Of a stretch of 64,000 nucleotides of DNA, positions 43,674 through 54,314 are shown in pieces (the stretch's first letter is position 1; the number at the start of each line of letters is the position of its first letter). This DNA is from Rhizobium sp. (GTDB taxonomy: Bacteria; Pseudomonadota; Alphaproteobacteria; Rhizobiales; Rhizobiaceae): positions 62,001 to 126,000 of the forward strand of contig JAHHDR010000022.1 of NCBI GenBank assembly GCA_019739215.1, written 5' to 3'. The position numbers were made by a program, and so were the translations under genes. Below the pieces are notes generated by a model. The model did not search any database. It was given only the letters and a program-made list of their open reading frames with translations, and had not been told where the DNA came from.

Positions 43674-43722
43674 GTATTTTTGTCCCTGTTGTCATCTCAT
43701 GTGCGCCTGCCGGCCGACTATC

Positions 43723-45235
43723 TCAGGAGTGCTGGCGGCCGCCTGTTTCGTAGAACCAGTCATCCGGATAGGGATACCACCATTCCTGGCGCATCGGCTT
43801 GTGGTCGATGATGACCATCTTGGAGCGGCGGAACGTATCGAGGCCGAGACGCGAGAGTTCTCGGCCGATACCCGACGTCTTCCAGCCCCCGAAGGGCAGC
43901 GCGTCATTGTCGATCAGCGGATTGTTCACCCAGACCATGCCGGCCTCCAGCCGCTCCACCGCGTCCATGGCCTCTTCGAGCGAGGTGGTAAAGACCGAGG
44001 CGCCAAGGCCGAATTCGCTGTCATTCGCCTTGTCGATGGCTTCGTTGAAATCGGCGACGCGCATGACGGCGGCGACTGGGCCGAAGCATTCCTCGTGCAT
44101 GATCGCCATATCGGCGGTGCAGCCGGTGAGGATGGTCGGTTCATAGAACCAGCCGATCGGTTTCCGACGGCGGAATGCGGCCTCCGGTTTCGACCCTCGC
44201 GCCCTTTGAAACGGCATCCTCGACCAGCCTGATAACCTTGGCACGGGCGGCTTCCGACACGAGAGGGCCGATTTCAGAGCGGCCAAGTCCGTGGCCGATG
44301 CGCAGGCGCTTTGTCTCGGCGACAAATTTTGCGATGAAATCGTCAAACACGGCATCAACCACGAAGAAGCGTTCGGCCGAGGTGCAGACCTGTCCGGACA
44401 TGTGGAAGGCCGCGGTAACGGCGCCGGCTGCGGCAATCTCCAGCGGCGCATGCGCACTGATGATCATCGGATCGGAGCCGCCCGCCTCGATCACCGCCGG
44501 CTTCATCTGTCCGGCGGCGGCCATGGCGACCGCCCTGCCCGTCGCAACCGAGCCGGTAAAGGCAACGGCATGGGTCTTCGGCGACGCGATCAGTGCCTCG
44601 GCAAGCGCTGCGCCACCCGGCAGACAGGCAATCAGTCCCTCCGGCAGATCGGCAAAGACCTGCATGAATTCCAGCGTGGACAACGTGGTGGCAGGGGCAG
44701 GCTTAACGATGCAGCCATTGCCCGAGGCCAGCGATGCCGCCACCGTCCAGCACATCAAAAGGATCGGAAAGTTGAACGGCATGATGTGCACGGACAGGCC
44801 CAGCGGTTCGTAGCGCGCGAATTGGAAGGACCCGGCCTGCGTGGTGCCGGCGACCTTGCCGGCCTCGTCACGCGCCATTTCGGCGAAGTAGCGGAAAGCG
44901 CCAGCGCAATTGGCGACTTCGCCGATCGCCTCAGGGTAGGGTTTGCCCATTTCCCGCGACATGATCTCGGCACAGCGACGCATGTCGGTCGCCTCGATGC
45001 GATTGGCGATCCTGTGCAAGGTGGTGGCCCGTGTCTTGGCATCAAGCGCCTTCCACTTGCGCTGCGCCAAGGTTGCGGCCTCCAGGGTCGCGGCGAGCTC
45101 GTCTCCCGTGACTTCGGTGATCACCCCGACCGTTTCGACCCGGGCAGGATCGATGACCTCGAGGATCGGCCCCCGGCTATGCCTATAGTCACCCGCCGCA
45201 AAATAGGTGGGTCTGGTTATGTCATAGGCGCTCAT
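43723..45235 (-). pseudogene. Aldehyde dehydrogenase, one frameshift (right copy)
   Basis: Mirror of 27418-28930. The N-terminal 364 codons (catalytic Glu in VIEAGGSDP, catalytic Cys in GQVCTSAERFF) and the C-terminal part (GWFYEPTILTG to PFGGWKTSGIGRE) are in different frames, broken near 44155 exactly as in the left copy. Repairing one base would give a complete enzyme. Confidence 0.87.
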
Positions 45236-45312
45236 GGCATCCTGCCTGCAAGGTCGATTGTGGAATGGGACGGCGCATCTGGCGCATGCCTTTTGTACGG
45301 CCGCGTCATCGG

Positions 45313-45660
45313 TCAGCGGATCATGTAGACCTTCTTGATCGTCTCATGGACGGTGCAGACGCCCTTCCAGTCCTTCGGAAAGAAGGCGGCGGTATCGGGC
45401 GTGATCTCGATGACCTCGCCGCTTTCATGCACATAGGTGCTGCGCCCTTCGAGAAAGTGGCAAAATTCGTCGCGGGTGACGTGGCAATCCCATTTGCCCG
45501 GGGTGCAGATCCACAGGCCGCATTCGCTTTCGCCGTTCGGACCCTTGTGGATCAGCCGGCCAGAGACGTGGCTTACGCCCTCGATCATGGTCGGGATCGT
45601 GCCCCAGTCGACGAGGTCGGTCTGCTGAAGGGGATTGCGCATCAGAGGTGCGGTGGTCAT
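45313..45660 (-). CDS. Small cupin protein, second of tandem pair (right copy)
   Basis: Mirror of 26993-27340, 115 aa. DUF861-like cupin with LWICTPGKWDCHVTRDEF and CTVHETIKKVYMIR; metal-site residues retained. Confidence 0.84.
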   Translation of the reverse strand: MTTAPLMRNPLQQTDLVDWGTIPTMIEGVSHVSGRLIHKGPNGESECGLWICTPGKWDCHVTRDEFCHFLEGRSTYVHESGEVIEITPDTAAFFPKDWKGVCTVHETIKKVYMIR

Positions 45661-45686
45661 GGCGATAGTCCTTTCGAGGGGCCGGA

Positions 45687-46049
45687 TCAGGCCAGCATAT
45701 AGATATTGCGCATGGTCTCATGGACGGTGCATTCGCCGGTCCAGCCGGCCTTGAACATCACCGCCGTTCCAGGCGTGACTTCGATCACCTCGCCGTCGTC
45801 CGAGCGATAGGTCGCGGCCCCTGAGACGAAGTGGCAGAATTCGTCGCGCGGTATGGACAGGCGCCATTTTCCCGGCGTGCAGACCCAGATGCCGGTTTCC
45901 GGCTGGTTGTCCGGCCCCTTGAACAGCAGGCGTCCCGTGGAGGCAGAACTGCCCTCCAGGGCATCGGCCTGCACGCCCCAGTCGACGAGGTCGGCAAAGG
46001 TGGTGGCACCGTGGATGTGTGGTGCGGTCGTCTTGAGGGTGTCAACCAT
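45687..46049 (-). CDS. Small cupin protein, first of tandem pair (right copy)
   Basis: Mirror of 26604-26966, 120 aa. DUF861-like cupin with IWVCTPGKWRLSIPRDEF and GECTVHETMRNIYML. Overlaps the end of the glycosyltransferase gene by eight bases. Confidence 0.84.
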   Translation of the reverse strand: MVDTLKTTAPHIHGATTFADLVDWGVQADALEGSSASTGRLLFKGPDNQPETGIWVCTPGKWRLSIPRDEFCHFVSGAATYRSDDGEVIEVTPGTAVMFKAGWTGECTVHETMRNIYMLA

Positions 46050-47337
46050 TATAGGCTCCGGTCGTCAGCAACGCATCGAGAATGCCGGCCGCCTTTTTCG
46101 GTCCGTTCTGGCTCTGCATGTGTTTCGAGGTGGCGTTCAGCTTCGCCTTCATGCCCGGATCGTTGATCATGTGATCAATCCGGGCCTCCAGTTCCGCATC
46201 GGTCCAGTCGTAGCGCGGCATCTTGAAACCGTGGCCGGTTTCATCGACGCGGGTCGCATTGTCATGGCCGTCCCAGACATAGGGCATGATGATGGCGGGC
46301 TTGCCGAAATAGAGGCATTCGGTGAAGGAGTTGTTGCCGCCGTGATGGATGACGGCATCGACCTGCGGGATCACGGAAGGCTGCGGGAACCAGCTGTCGA
46401 TGATCACGTTGTCTGGCACATTGGAATACTGGTCCTTGTAGTCACCGACATTGACGAGGGCGCGGTAGGGCAGCATCGCGATGCTGGCGATGATCCGCTT
46501 GAGAAGCTCGGTATCGCCAGCGCCAAGCGAACCGAAGGAAACATAGAGCAGCGGCTTGTCGTTGTTTGCCTTGAAGACCGGCACGTCATAGGGCTTTTCG
46601 GTGCGCACGCAACCTTCGAGATATTGGAATTGCCGTGGGTCGAGAGGGTGCTCGCGCTCGAACTTGACCGCTTCCGGATAGAGCAGCAGATTCATGAAGG
46701 GCGAAGCTTCGAAGAACTGACCGATCGGATAGACCACCTCGCCGTTCGCTTCCAGGAAGGCGTTGAAGTCATCATGGATCGGCTGGATCACGGCATTGAA
46801 GTGCGCGCGATAGGCGGCGTGGCAGGCATGATCATCCGCGCCACAGCCGGACAGATGCGGCGGGATCTTCGGATCCTCGATCTCGTTTTCCGAGCAGGAA
46901 ATGATGCGCACCCAAGGCTTGCCGAACTGCTTGATGGCGGGAAACAGGATGACATTGTCGACGCAGATCAGGTCCGGGTTGATGCGGGCAAGCACGCCCG
47001 GCAGATCCTTCTGCGCCCATTTCGCGCTGTCTACGATCGCCGTCCAGCAGTCCTTCACGTAGGTGTCGATCTGCTCGTAGGGGCTCTTGCGGAAGTTGGG
47101 AATGTGGCCGTTTATAAAGTCTTCCCAGAACTTCGCCATTTGTTCGGGCGGCATCGGCTCGGACAGGTTTACCGGGTGGGCCTCGAAACCATAGCCTTCA
47201 TAGACCGAGACAAAGCCCGGATCGGAGAGGAAGACAACCCTGTAGCCCATCGCCTCGGCGGCCTGAGCAATGCCGACGGAGTTCAGGGCGGGGCCGAAGG
47301 CTGCTTCCGGAAAGAATGCGATGGTCTTTTGCGACAT
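46042..47337 (-). CDS. UGT/MGT-like glycosyltransferase, second (right copy)
   Basis: Mirror of 25316-26611, about 431 aa. GT-B glycosyltransferase with KTIAFFPEAAFGPALNSVG at the N-terminus and the donor-site blocks HHGGNNS and WDGHDNATR. Lies between the importer ATPase and the cupins in the same operon. Confidence 0.87.
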   Translation of the reverse strand: MSQKTIAFFPEAAFGPALNSVGIAQAAEAMGYRVVFLSDPGFVSVYEGYGFEAHPVNLSEPMPPEQMAKFWEDFINGHIPNFRKSPYEQIDTYVKDCWTAIVDSAKWAQKDLPGVLARINPDLICVDNVILFPAIKQFGKPWVRIISCSENEIEDPKIPPHLSGCGADDHACHAAYRAHFNAVIQPIHDDFNAFLEANGEVVYPIGQFFEASPFMNLLLYPEAVKFEREHPLDPRQFQYLEGCVRTEKPYDVPVFKANNDKPLLYVSFGSLGAGDTELLKRIIASIAMLPYRALVNVGDYKDQYSNVPDNVIIDSWFPQPSVIPQVDAVIHHGGNNSFTECLYFGKPAIIMPYVWDGHDNATRVDETGHGFKMPRYDWTDAELEARIDHMINDPGMKAKLNATSKHMQSQNGPKKAAGILDALLTTGAYNG

Positions 47338-47354
47338 GGGGCTTCCCTTTGTTC

Positions 47355-48416
47355 TCAAACTTTGAAAAGACGGATGCGATCCGGATCGATCGCGATGCTG
47401 ATCTTGTCGCCGACCGAGTGCGGCACGGCGGCATTCGCCGGCACCCGGACCTGCAGCGGTGTTTCGCTGGCGGCGATCTTCACATGCAAGACGCGGTCAA
47501 GGCCGTGATAGGCCATGTCGACGACGCTGCCCTCGATCCCCGCTCCGGCGGTCGCCACCGTGATGTTCTCCGGCCGCACGGCCAGGACGGCGACGCCGCG
47601 GATCTCGGTCGCGACGGGCAGACTGACACCGACAGCGGCAAAACTGCCGTCGGCTGCGACCGCGCCATCGATGAAATTCATCACCCCTATGAAGTTGGCG
47701 ACGAAGCGATCGGCCGGCCTCTCATAGACCTCTTCCGGCGAGCCGCATTGAAGCAATTCGCCATCCTTCAGGATCGCCATCCGGTCGGCCATGACGAGGG
47801 CCTCTTCCTGGTCATGGGTGACCATGATGAAAGTGATACCGACCTCATGCTGAAGCCGCTTGAGCTCAAGCTGCATACGTTCGCGCAGCTTCTTGTCGAG
47901 CGCGCCGAGCGGTTCGTCGAGAAGCAGCACCTTGGGTCGCTTTACCAGGGCCCGGGCCAGCGCCACCCGCTGTTTCTGCCCGCCGGACAGTTGATCGGGC
48001 TTGCGCGCAGCAAACTGGCCAAGGTCCGTCACGGCCATGATTTCCTCGACCCGCCGAGCAATTTCCGCCTTCGGTAACCGGTCCATTTCAAGCCCGTAGG
48101 CCAGGTTGCGGGCGACGGTCATATGGGGAAAGAGCGCATAGGACTGGAACATCAGGTTGAGCGGACGCTTCTCCGGCGGCAACGCGGAGATATCCCGACC
48201 TTCCAGCAGGATACGACCGTGGGTCGGGGTCTCGAAGCCGGCCAGCATGCGCAACAGCGTGGTCTTGCCGCAGCCAGAGGGGCCGAGCAGCGCAAAGAAC
48301 TCGTTACGGCGGATCTCGAGCGACACGTGATCGACGGCGATGACCGGCCCAAAACTCTTGTGAAGGCCGTCAATCGCCAGGATCGGCGCGTCGTGCGAAA
48401 GAGGCGTATCGGTCAT
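47355..48416 (-). CDS. Polyamine-type ABC transporter ATPase (right copy)
   Basis: Mirror of 24237-25298, 353 aa. Walker A GPSGCGKTT, signature LSGGQKQR, Walker B LLLDEPLGALD, C-terminal TOBE-type domain. PotA/PotG-like; overlaps the permease gene by four bases. Confidence 0.93.
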   Translation of the reverse strand: MTDTPLSHDAPILAIDGLHKSFGPVIAVDHVSLEIRRNEFFALLGPSGCGKTTLLRMLAGFETPTHGRILLEGRDISALPPEKRPLNLMFQSYALFPHMTVARNLAYGLEMDRLPKAEIARRVEEIMAVTDLGQFAARKPDQLSGGQKQRVALARALVKRPKVLLLDEPLGALDKKLRERMQLELKRLQHEVGITFIMVTHDQEEALVMADRMAILKDGELLQCGSPEEVYERPADRFVANFIGVMNFIDGAVAADGSFAAVGVSLPVATEIRGVAVLAVRPENITVATAGAGIEGSVVDMAYHGLDRVLHVKIAASETPLQVRVPANAAVPHSVGDKISIAIDPDRIRLFKV

Positions 48417-49201
48417 TGCATCTGTTCTTTGTTGAGCCGTTGCGAGATCAGCAGCGCGGCAGCACTGACCCCCATGACGATGGTGGCAAGGGCGTTGATT
48501 TCCGGCGTGATGCCAAAGCGAATCATCGAATAGATCTGGATCGGCAACGTGATCGAGGAACGACCGGCGCCGGCCGTGAAGAAGGCGATGATGAACTCGT
48601 CGATCGAGAGCGTGAAGGCGAGCAAGGCACCCGCGACGATTGCCGGCATGAGAACCGGGAACGTAACACGCCAGAAAGTCGTCCAGGCGGAGGCGCCCAG
48701 ATCACGCGAAGCCTCGACAATGGAATAGTCGAAATACTTGAGCCGCGCCCTGACCACGGAGCATACGAAGGCCAGGTCGAAGATGACATGGCTGATGATG
48801 ATCGTGTGCAGTCCCAGCGTGACGTTGAGCAACGAGAAGAAGGTTAGAAGTGCGACCGCCAGAACGATATCGGGAATGACCATCGGTGCAAAGGCGAGCG
48901 CCTCAAGCCCTGCACTCTTGCGGCGACGGGTTTCCATGCCGAGCGCCAGCAGGGTTCCGAGCGCCGTGGCAATCGCCGTGGCAAAGACGGCAACGATCAG
49001 CGTGTTCCAGGCGGCGCCTAGGATCTCGCCATTGCCGGCTAGCGCCGCATACCACTTGAACGAAAAGCCGGACCAGCTTGTCGGCAGGCCCGCCTCGTTG
49101 AAGGACAGGCAAACAAGGACCACGATCGGCAGGTAGAGAAAACCAAAGACGGCAAGCAGGACAAGCCGTCCCGAAAGGCGCGAGGTATGGGCGATCGTCA
49201 T
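48413..49201 (-). CDS. Polyamine-type ABC transporter permease 2 (right copy)
   Basis: Mirror of 23452-24240, 262 aa. PotC/PotI-like inner-membrane protein with EAA loop EASRDLGASAWTTFWRV and FTLSIDEFIIAFF. Four-base overlaps with both neighbours. Confidence 0.91.
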   Translation of the reverse strand: MTIAHTSRLSGRLVLLAVFGFLYLPIVVLVCLSFNEAGLPTSWSGFSFKWYAALAGNGEILGAAWNTLIVAVFATAIATALGTLLALGMETRRRKSAGLEALAFAPMVIPDIVLAVALLTFFSLLNVTLGLHTIIISHVIFDLAFVCSVVRARLKYFDYSIVEASRDLGASAWTTFWRVTFPVLMPAIVAGALLAFTLSIDEFIIAFFTAGAGRSSITLPIQIYSMIRFGITPEINALATIVMGVSAAALLISQRLNKEQMQ

Positions 49202-50085
49202 GCCGCTGCCCTCGCCTGTGGACCTGCATTTTCGATCGCTCTTTCACCACTTGCACGCGCCGTTGCCCGCCCCTGCAGCATAAGGAGGAGGATCATTATC
49301 GCAATCAGCACGAGGCCGAGTGCAGCACCAAACGGCCAGTCATTCGCGCTCAGGAACTGGTCATAGACGACATTGCCGATCATCTGGAACCGCCCGCCTC
49401 CAAGCAGGGCCGGCGTGACGAAATTGCCGATCGACAGGACGAAGACAAAGACACCGCCGGCTGCGACCCCGGGCAGGGTGAGCGGCAGTATGACACGCCA
49501 GAAAGTACGGACCGGGCCGCCGCCGAGGTCACGGGAGGCCTCCATCAGTTCCGGATTGAGCCGCGAAAGAGATGAGTAGATCGCCAGGATGACGAAGGGC
49601 AGATAGTTGTAGACAAGACCGACGATCACCGCGCCCTCCGTGTAAAGAAGAGACAGCGGCTCGCCCTGATAGCCGAACCAGCGCAAGACGTTGTTGATAA
49701 GCCCTTCCCTGTTGAGAAGCACCACCCAGGCATAGGTGCGGATCAGGTAATTGCTCCAGAAGGGCAGAACGGCAAAGAACAGCAGCATGGGCTGGCGTAT
49801 CTTTGGCGCACGGCTGATCGCATAGGCCGCCGGATAGGCGATCAGGATCGCCAGCAGCGTGGCAAGACCGGCGATGCGCGCCGACGTCAGAAAGATATTG
49901 GCGTAGAGAGGATCGATGACGCGGGCGAAGTTCTCGAGTGTCAGCGTGTATTCGATGCCACCCCAGATGCCGCGTTCAAAGAAGGCATAGGAGAGTATGA
50001 GCAGGCATGGCACGACCATGAATGCCACGAGCCAGGCGACAGCCGGCGCGGCAAGCAGGTTCAATCGGGCAGATTGATAGGACAT
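49198..50085 (-). CDS. Polyamine-type ABC transporter permease 1 (right copy)
   Basis: Mirror of 22568-23455, 295 aa. PotB/PotH-like with NYLIRTYAWVVLLNREGLIN and EAA loop EASRDLGGGPVRTFWRV. Start ATG at 50085 chosen by the family N-terminus. Confidence 0.91.
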   Translation of the reverse strand: MSYQSARLNLLAAPAVAWLVAFMVVPCLLILSYAFFERGIWGGIEYTLTLENFARVIDPLYANIFLTSARIAGLATLLAILIAYPAAYAISRAPKIRQPMLLFFAVLPFWSNYLIRTYAWVVLLNREGLINNVLRWFGYQGEPLSLLYTEGAVIVGLVYNYLPFVILAIYSSLSRLNPELMEASRDLGGGPVRTFWRVILPLTLPGVAAGGVFVFVLSIGNFVTPALLGGGRFQMIGNVVYDQFLSANDWPFGAALGLVLIAIMILLLMLQGRATARASGERAIENAGPQARAAA

Positions 50086-50152
50086 GCGGGCGTTCCAGGG
50101 CGATGACGTGGCAGGGGATGTCGTCGAAGGACTGGGGAAATCCCGAGGGGCG

Positions 50153-50180
50153 ATCGAAGGAGACGAATGTCTCCCTCGAT
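50153..50180 (-). terminator. Intercistronic hairpin (right copy)
   Basis: Mirror of 22473-22500: 12-base stem with one wobble and a four-base loop between the binding-protein and permease genes. Likely partial terminator or mRNA stabiliser. Confidence 0.68.
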
Positions 50181-50218
50181 GCAGTGCAGGCAGCCCATTT
50201 CGGTTGCCGGGGATCGGC

Positions 50219-51289
50219 TCAGTTGGCGGCCTTGATCTCGCTGACGGCGCGAGAATAGTCCTTCTGGGAAGCACCGAGATCACGCAGCAATTCGAACTTT
50301 GTCAGTTCCGCCGGTGTCATGCCCATGTTCGGATATTGCTCGATCAGCGACGCGCCGAGGCTTTCCATCGCCGCCTTGTTCGGCACCTTGTAGAGGATGT
50401 TCTGGGCCGCCCAGGCATGATTTGCGGGATCGAGGATGAAGTTGATGAACTTCATCGCGGCATCCTTCTTCTCCGAATTCTTCATGACGACGATGGTGTC
50501 GACCCAGAGGTCGGAGCCTTCTTTCGGCACAACGAACTTGATGTCCTTGTTCTCGGTGATGCCATAGTTGCACCAGCCGTCCCATGCATGCACGAGCGAG
50601 GCCTCGCCGGAGACGAGCTTCGAATAGAAGGTCGTATCATCATAGGCGAGAAGCGTCTTCTTGGCCGCGATCAGCAGATCCTTGACCTCGGCGACCTTTG
50701 CCGGGTCGGTTTCGTTGACCGAATAGCCCTTGGCCAGTGCGCCCGCCGCCATCAACCAGCGGTCGGTCGCCAGCATGGTGGTCTTGCCCTTGATGTCATC
50801 GGAGGGGGCAAGCAGGTTCATCCAGCTGTCGGGCGTGGTCTTGACCAGATCGGAGCGATAGCAGAGACCGGTCGTACCCCAGGTATAGGGTACGGAGTAG
50901 GCATTGCCCGGGTCATAGGCGAGGCTTGCCGCCTCGGGATAGAGGTTGGCGAGATTCGGGATCGCCGCCTTGTCGAGCGGCTCCACGAGGTTCTGGTGGT
51001 TGAGGACTTCGGCAAAAGGAGAAGACACGAAAACAAGGTCATAGCCCTTGCCCTGGCTCGCCATCAGCTTGCCCATGATTTCTTCGTTGGTGGCGTGGTT
51101 GACCACTTCGATCTCCAGGCCGGTGGCGGCCTTGAAGGTCTCAGCGATGTCCTTTGCCATGTAGCCATCCCAGTTCGAGATGACGAGATCAGCCGCATTG
51201 GCCGCGCTCACGCTGCCTGCGAGCATCGTCGCGGCGAGCAGCTTGCATGCACAAACACCTAGTATGGCGTATCCGCTTCGTGTTCTCAC
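50219..51289 (-). CDS. Polyamine-type ABC transporter substrate-binding protein (right copy)
   Basis: Mirror of 21364-22434, about 356 aa. PotD/PotF-like with Sec signal peptide, DLVISNWDGYMAKD and VPYTWGTTGLCYRSD. GTG start at 51289 with GAGGAGAG upstream. Confidence 0.91.
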   Translation of the reverse strand: MRTRSGYAILGVCACKLLAATMLAGSVSAANAADLVISNWDGYMAKDIAETFKAATGLEIEVVNHATNEEIMGKLMASQGKGYDLVFVSSPFAEVLNHQNLVEPLDKAAIPNLANLYPEAASLAYDPGNAYSVPYTWGTTGLCYRSDLVKTTPDSWMNLLAPSDDIKGKTTMLATDRWLMAAGALAKGYSVNETDPAKVAEVKDLLIAAKKTLLAYDDTTFYSKLVSGEASLVHAWDGWCNYGITENKDIKFVVPKEGSDLWVDTIVVMKNSEKKDAAMKFINFILDPANHAWAAQNILYKVPNKAAMESLGASLIEQYPNMGMTPAELTKFELLRDLGASQKDYSRAVSEIKAAN

Positions 51290-51369
51290 GGTTCTCTCCT
51301 CGTTTGATAATTGTTCCCACTCGCAGGCGAGGCGTCGGTGACCCGATCTCATGTCGCCACTGGCATGCA

Positions 51370-51391
51370 GTATTAATTGAAAAAATAATAC
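51370..51391. promoter_or_regulatory. Palindrome in GntR / importer gap (right copy)
   Basis: Mirror of 21262-21283, GTATTA-N10-TAATAC. Candidate GntR operator by position and symmetry only. Confidence 0.38.
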
Positions 51392-51499
51392 GTCAATAGA
51401 CCCTTTGAATTTTCTTGATTCAAGTGAAAAGCGGAACGTTCCCGCTTGCCAATCGGCCATTAAGAAGCCAGCATGCAGCCGATAGACAGCAGGTGATCC

Positions 51500-52432
51500 A
51501 TGTCGACAGAGCCCGGGCGCATACGCTACCGCCATGTGGAATTGGCGCAAAAAATACTGGATTATGCCAGTGAACGAGGGATGTCCCCTGGAGAGCGGCT
51601 GGCAGAACAGACGCTCGCCTCGCATTGCAATGTTTCCCGGACACCGGTGCGAAAGGCGCTGCACGTGCTTGCAGAACGTGATCTGGTCGAAGCCGATGCG
51701 GACGGAGGTTTTGTTCTGGCCATCGATCCTATGACGGTGGCGCGCCTTGACGATCCGGACGAGAAGGATGGAGATTCAGAGGTCTCCTCGGCAATCCTGA
51801 GGGACCTCGCCGCAGGACGAATCGGCGAAGCTCAAACGGTTGCCGCCCTGCAGAGACGTTACGATGTGTCCCGCCAGGCGGTACAGAACGCGCTACAAAA
51901 ACTCTCGGAGGACAATCTTGCTGAGCGGGGTGCCGGGCAGCAATGGCTCTTGAAGCAGTTTGCATTGGGAGCCGATGCGATTGCCAAATCCTATGAGTTT
52001 CGCCTTGCAACCGAACCCCTTGCGCTGACGCTGCCCGATTTTCGTCGCGATATGCCGGCCCTGACGTCGCTCAGGCAATCCATGTTGATCCTTCGCAGCA
52101 TGAGCGAGGCTGATTTCGATCGCAGGCTCTTCGAGCGCACCGACTTTGACATTCACATGCTGGTGGCACGAGGATGCGGCAACCCCTTCATGGCGGAAGC
52201 CCTGGCGAGCCATCACCGCCGCCGGCGCTCCAACAGCGCGGCAGCCCATGTGAACACCTATCGGCTGATGCAGTCCAATCTGGAACACATCCAGATACTG
52301 GAGCAGATCGAGCGTGGCTTGATGGAGCTTGCTGCGGATCTGATGCGTGTGCATATACAACTTTCGCAGTCCCAGAGGCCGCGCCTAGTGGGACGCGGCG
52401 TTCCGCCCGCACTCCAGGTCATATCGCGGTAA
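51500..52432 (+). CDS. GntR-family regulator with two winged-helix segments (right copy)
   Basis: Mirror of 20221-21153, 310 aa. HTH segments CNVSRTPVRKALHVLAERDL and YDVSRQAVQNALQKLSEDNL, FCD-like helical C-terminus. Divergent from the importer operon and followed 17 bases later by a glycosyltransferase gene. Confidence 0.87.
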   Translation: MSTEPGRIRYRHVELAQKILDYASERGMSPGERLAEQTLASHCNVSRTPVRKALHVLAERDLVEADADGGFVLAIDPMTVARLDDPDEKDGDSEVSSAILRDLAAGRIGEAQTVAALQRRYDVSRQAVQNALQKLSEDNLAERGAGQQWLLKQFALGADAIAKSYEFRLATEPLALTLPDFRRDMPALTSLRQSMLILRSMSEADFDRRLFERTDFDIHMLVARGCGNPFMAEALASHHRRRRSNSAAAHVNTYRLMQSNLEHIQILEQIERGLMELAADLMRVHIQLSQSQRPRLVGRGVPPALQVISR

Positions 52433-52449
52433 ATCAGCCAAAGAACTCC

Positions 52450-53718
52450 ATGTCAGCACAAAAGACGATTGCGCTCTTTCCGGAAGCGAGCTACGGCGCG
52501 GCTCTCAACTGCGTCGGTATTGCGCAGGAACTGCGCAGGCTGGGCGCCAGACCCGTCTTCATCTGCCATCCGGGTTTCAGCGGCGTCTTTGCGGAATACG
52601 GCTTTGCGGAATACCAATTGGGCGACATCGAACCGGGTCAGGCCACGGATTGGAACGAGTTCATCAGTCGTCATCAGGATGCTTTCCGCCAGACAGCCCG
52701 GGAACAACTGACATCCTATGTAGGCCCGACCTGGGAGGCCATCGTGGAGACCGCGATCGGGGTCGAGGAGCCCTTGCGTCAGTTGTTGGCACGACTGAAA
52801 CCGGATGCTATCGTTCTGGACAACGTTGTGATGTTCCCCGCGGTCGCGACGGCCGGGGTCCCCTGGATCAGGGTGGTCTCTTGTGCTGAAACCGAGATCC
52901 CTGATCCGCTCGTACCGCCCTACCTGTCGGGCCTAGGTCAAGCGACCAGCGAAGAGTGGGCGGAGTTTTCGGCGCGGTACGAGAAAACGACGGCAACGGC
53001 GCACAGGCGCCTGTCAGCCTTCATGCTCGACTGCGGATTGAAGCCACCCGCACCGCCCCTCTTCCTGGATTCCTCACCCTATCTCAATCTGATCCTGGCC
53101 CCTGAGATCATTCGCCATCACCGCGCCAAACCGCTCGACCCGCAGCGTTTCCTGTTCCTGGATGGATGCGTGCGTCGGGAAACGCCGTACCAACCGCCAC
53201 GCTTTGCCAGCCACAACGATTCTGCCCTCATCCTGACCAGCTTCGGGTCACTTGGCGCCATGGATGTCGAACTGCTCAGGCGAATGATGGAGGTCTTCTC
53301 CACTTTGCCCTATCGCTTCCTGATCAATGTCGGCCACTGGCGCGATGAATATGTTCAGGTGCCGGACAATATTTTCCTCGACAGCTGGTTCCCGCAACCC
53401 TCCGTCGTGTCGCAAGCCAGTCTCTTCATCCATCACGGCGGCAACAACAGCTTTTGCGAAGCCCTCTATTTCGGGGTGCCGTCCCTTGTGATGCCCTATT
53501 GCTGGGATGGCCACGACAACGCGCGGCGAGCAGCCGAAACGGGCGTCGGGCACATGCTTCACCGCTATGACTGGCCACCGGACCAACTGGCTGGAATGAT
53601 CCGGGCGCTTCTGGACAATGACGTCATGAAGGCTCGCCTCAGCGTGAACGCCATCAAGATGCAGGGATTCGCCGGCGCCACTCGCGCCGCCGAAGCCATA
53701 ATCGGTCTCTTGCGCTGA
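52450..53718 (+). CDS. UGT/MGT-like glycosyltransferase, first (right copy)
   Basis: Mirror of 18935-20203, about 422 aa. GT-B enzyme with KTIALFPEASYGAALNCVG, SFGSLGAMDVELL, HHGGNNS and WDGHDNARR. The longer open frame to 52174 overlaps the GntR gene and is not used. Confidence 0.87.
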   Translation: MSAQKTIALFPEASYGAALNCVGIAQELRRLGARPVFICHPGFSGVFAEYGFAEYQLGDIEPGQATDWNEFISRHQDAFRQTAREQLTSYVGPTWEAIVETAIGVEEPLRQLLARLKPDAIVLDNVVMFPAVATAGVPWIRVVSCAETEIPDPLVPPYLSGLGQATSEEWAEFSARYEKTTATAHRRLSAFMLDCGLKPPAPPLFLDSSPYLNLILAPEIIRHHRAKPLDPQRFLFLDGCVRRETPYQPPRFASHNDSALILTSFGSLGAMDVELLRRMMEVFSTLPYRFLINVGHWRDEYVQVPDNIFLDSWFPQPSVVSQASLFIHHGGNNSFCEALYFGVPSLVMPYCWDGHDNARRAAETGVGHMLHRYDWPPDQLAGMIRALLDNDVMKARLSVNAIKMQGFAGATRAAEAIIGLLR

Positions 53719-53723
53719 CAAGG

Positions 53724-54311
53724 GGCTCTGTTGACCAAGCATGGAGAAAATTCCGCTCCCAATGCTTCGGAGCGGGCCCATGATTCTGAGTGCCATTGCC
53801 GAAAAGCTGATGCGCCAGTCGACGGATGATTTCAAGGGGCGGCATTTCCAGGCATAGCTCATCGTGCAGGCGGTAACCTGGTATCTGCGCTATCCGCTCA
53901 GCTATCGAGATCTGGAGGAGATGTTCTGCGAGTGCGGCTTTGAGGTCGATCACAGCACGATCAATCGCCGGGTTCTCGCCTATGCACCTGTCATCGAGAA
54001 GCGGCTACGCCAGTTCCGCCGACCGCATTCGGGCTCAATCCGGATTGACGAGACTACGTTAAGATCCGCGGCTAGTGGCGCTATCTGTACCGAGCCGAGC
54101 CATCGACAAGCACGGGAACCCGATCGACTCCCTGCTCACAGCAGGACGCGACCTTGATGCCGCTAAGCGATTCTTTCGATGCTCAAGGACGAGCCGCTGC
54201 TCTCGCCATGGAAGATCGGCACCGACGGTGCCAACACCTTCCCCTAAACGATCAAGGCGGCAGTCGATGAGGGGCACCTACTGCCGGCCGAACCCGACTT
54301 TGCGACAAGCC
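53724..54311 (+). mobile_element. IS6-family insertion sequence remnant (right copy)
   Basis: Mirror of 18342-18929, 588 bases with ends GGCTCTGTTGACCA (53724) and, on the other strand from 54311, GGCTTGTCGCAAAG. Contains a broken IS6 transposase (WYLRYPLSYRDLEEMFCE, VDHSTINRR, RAIDKHGNPID) with a stop, a frameshift and a missing 3' half. Confidence 0.86.
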
Positions 54312-54314
54312 CTG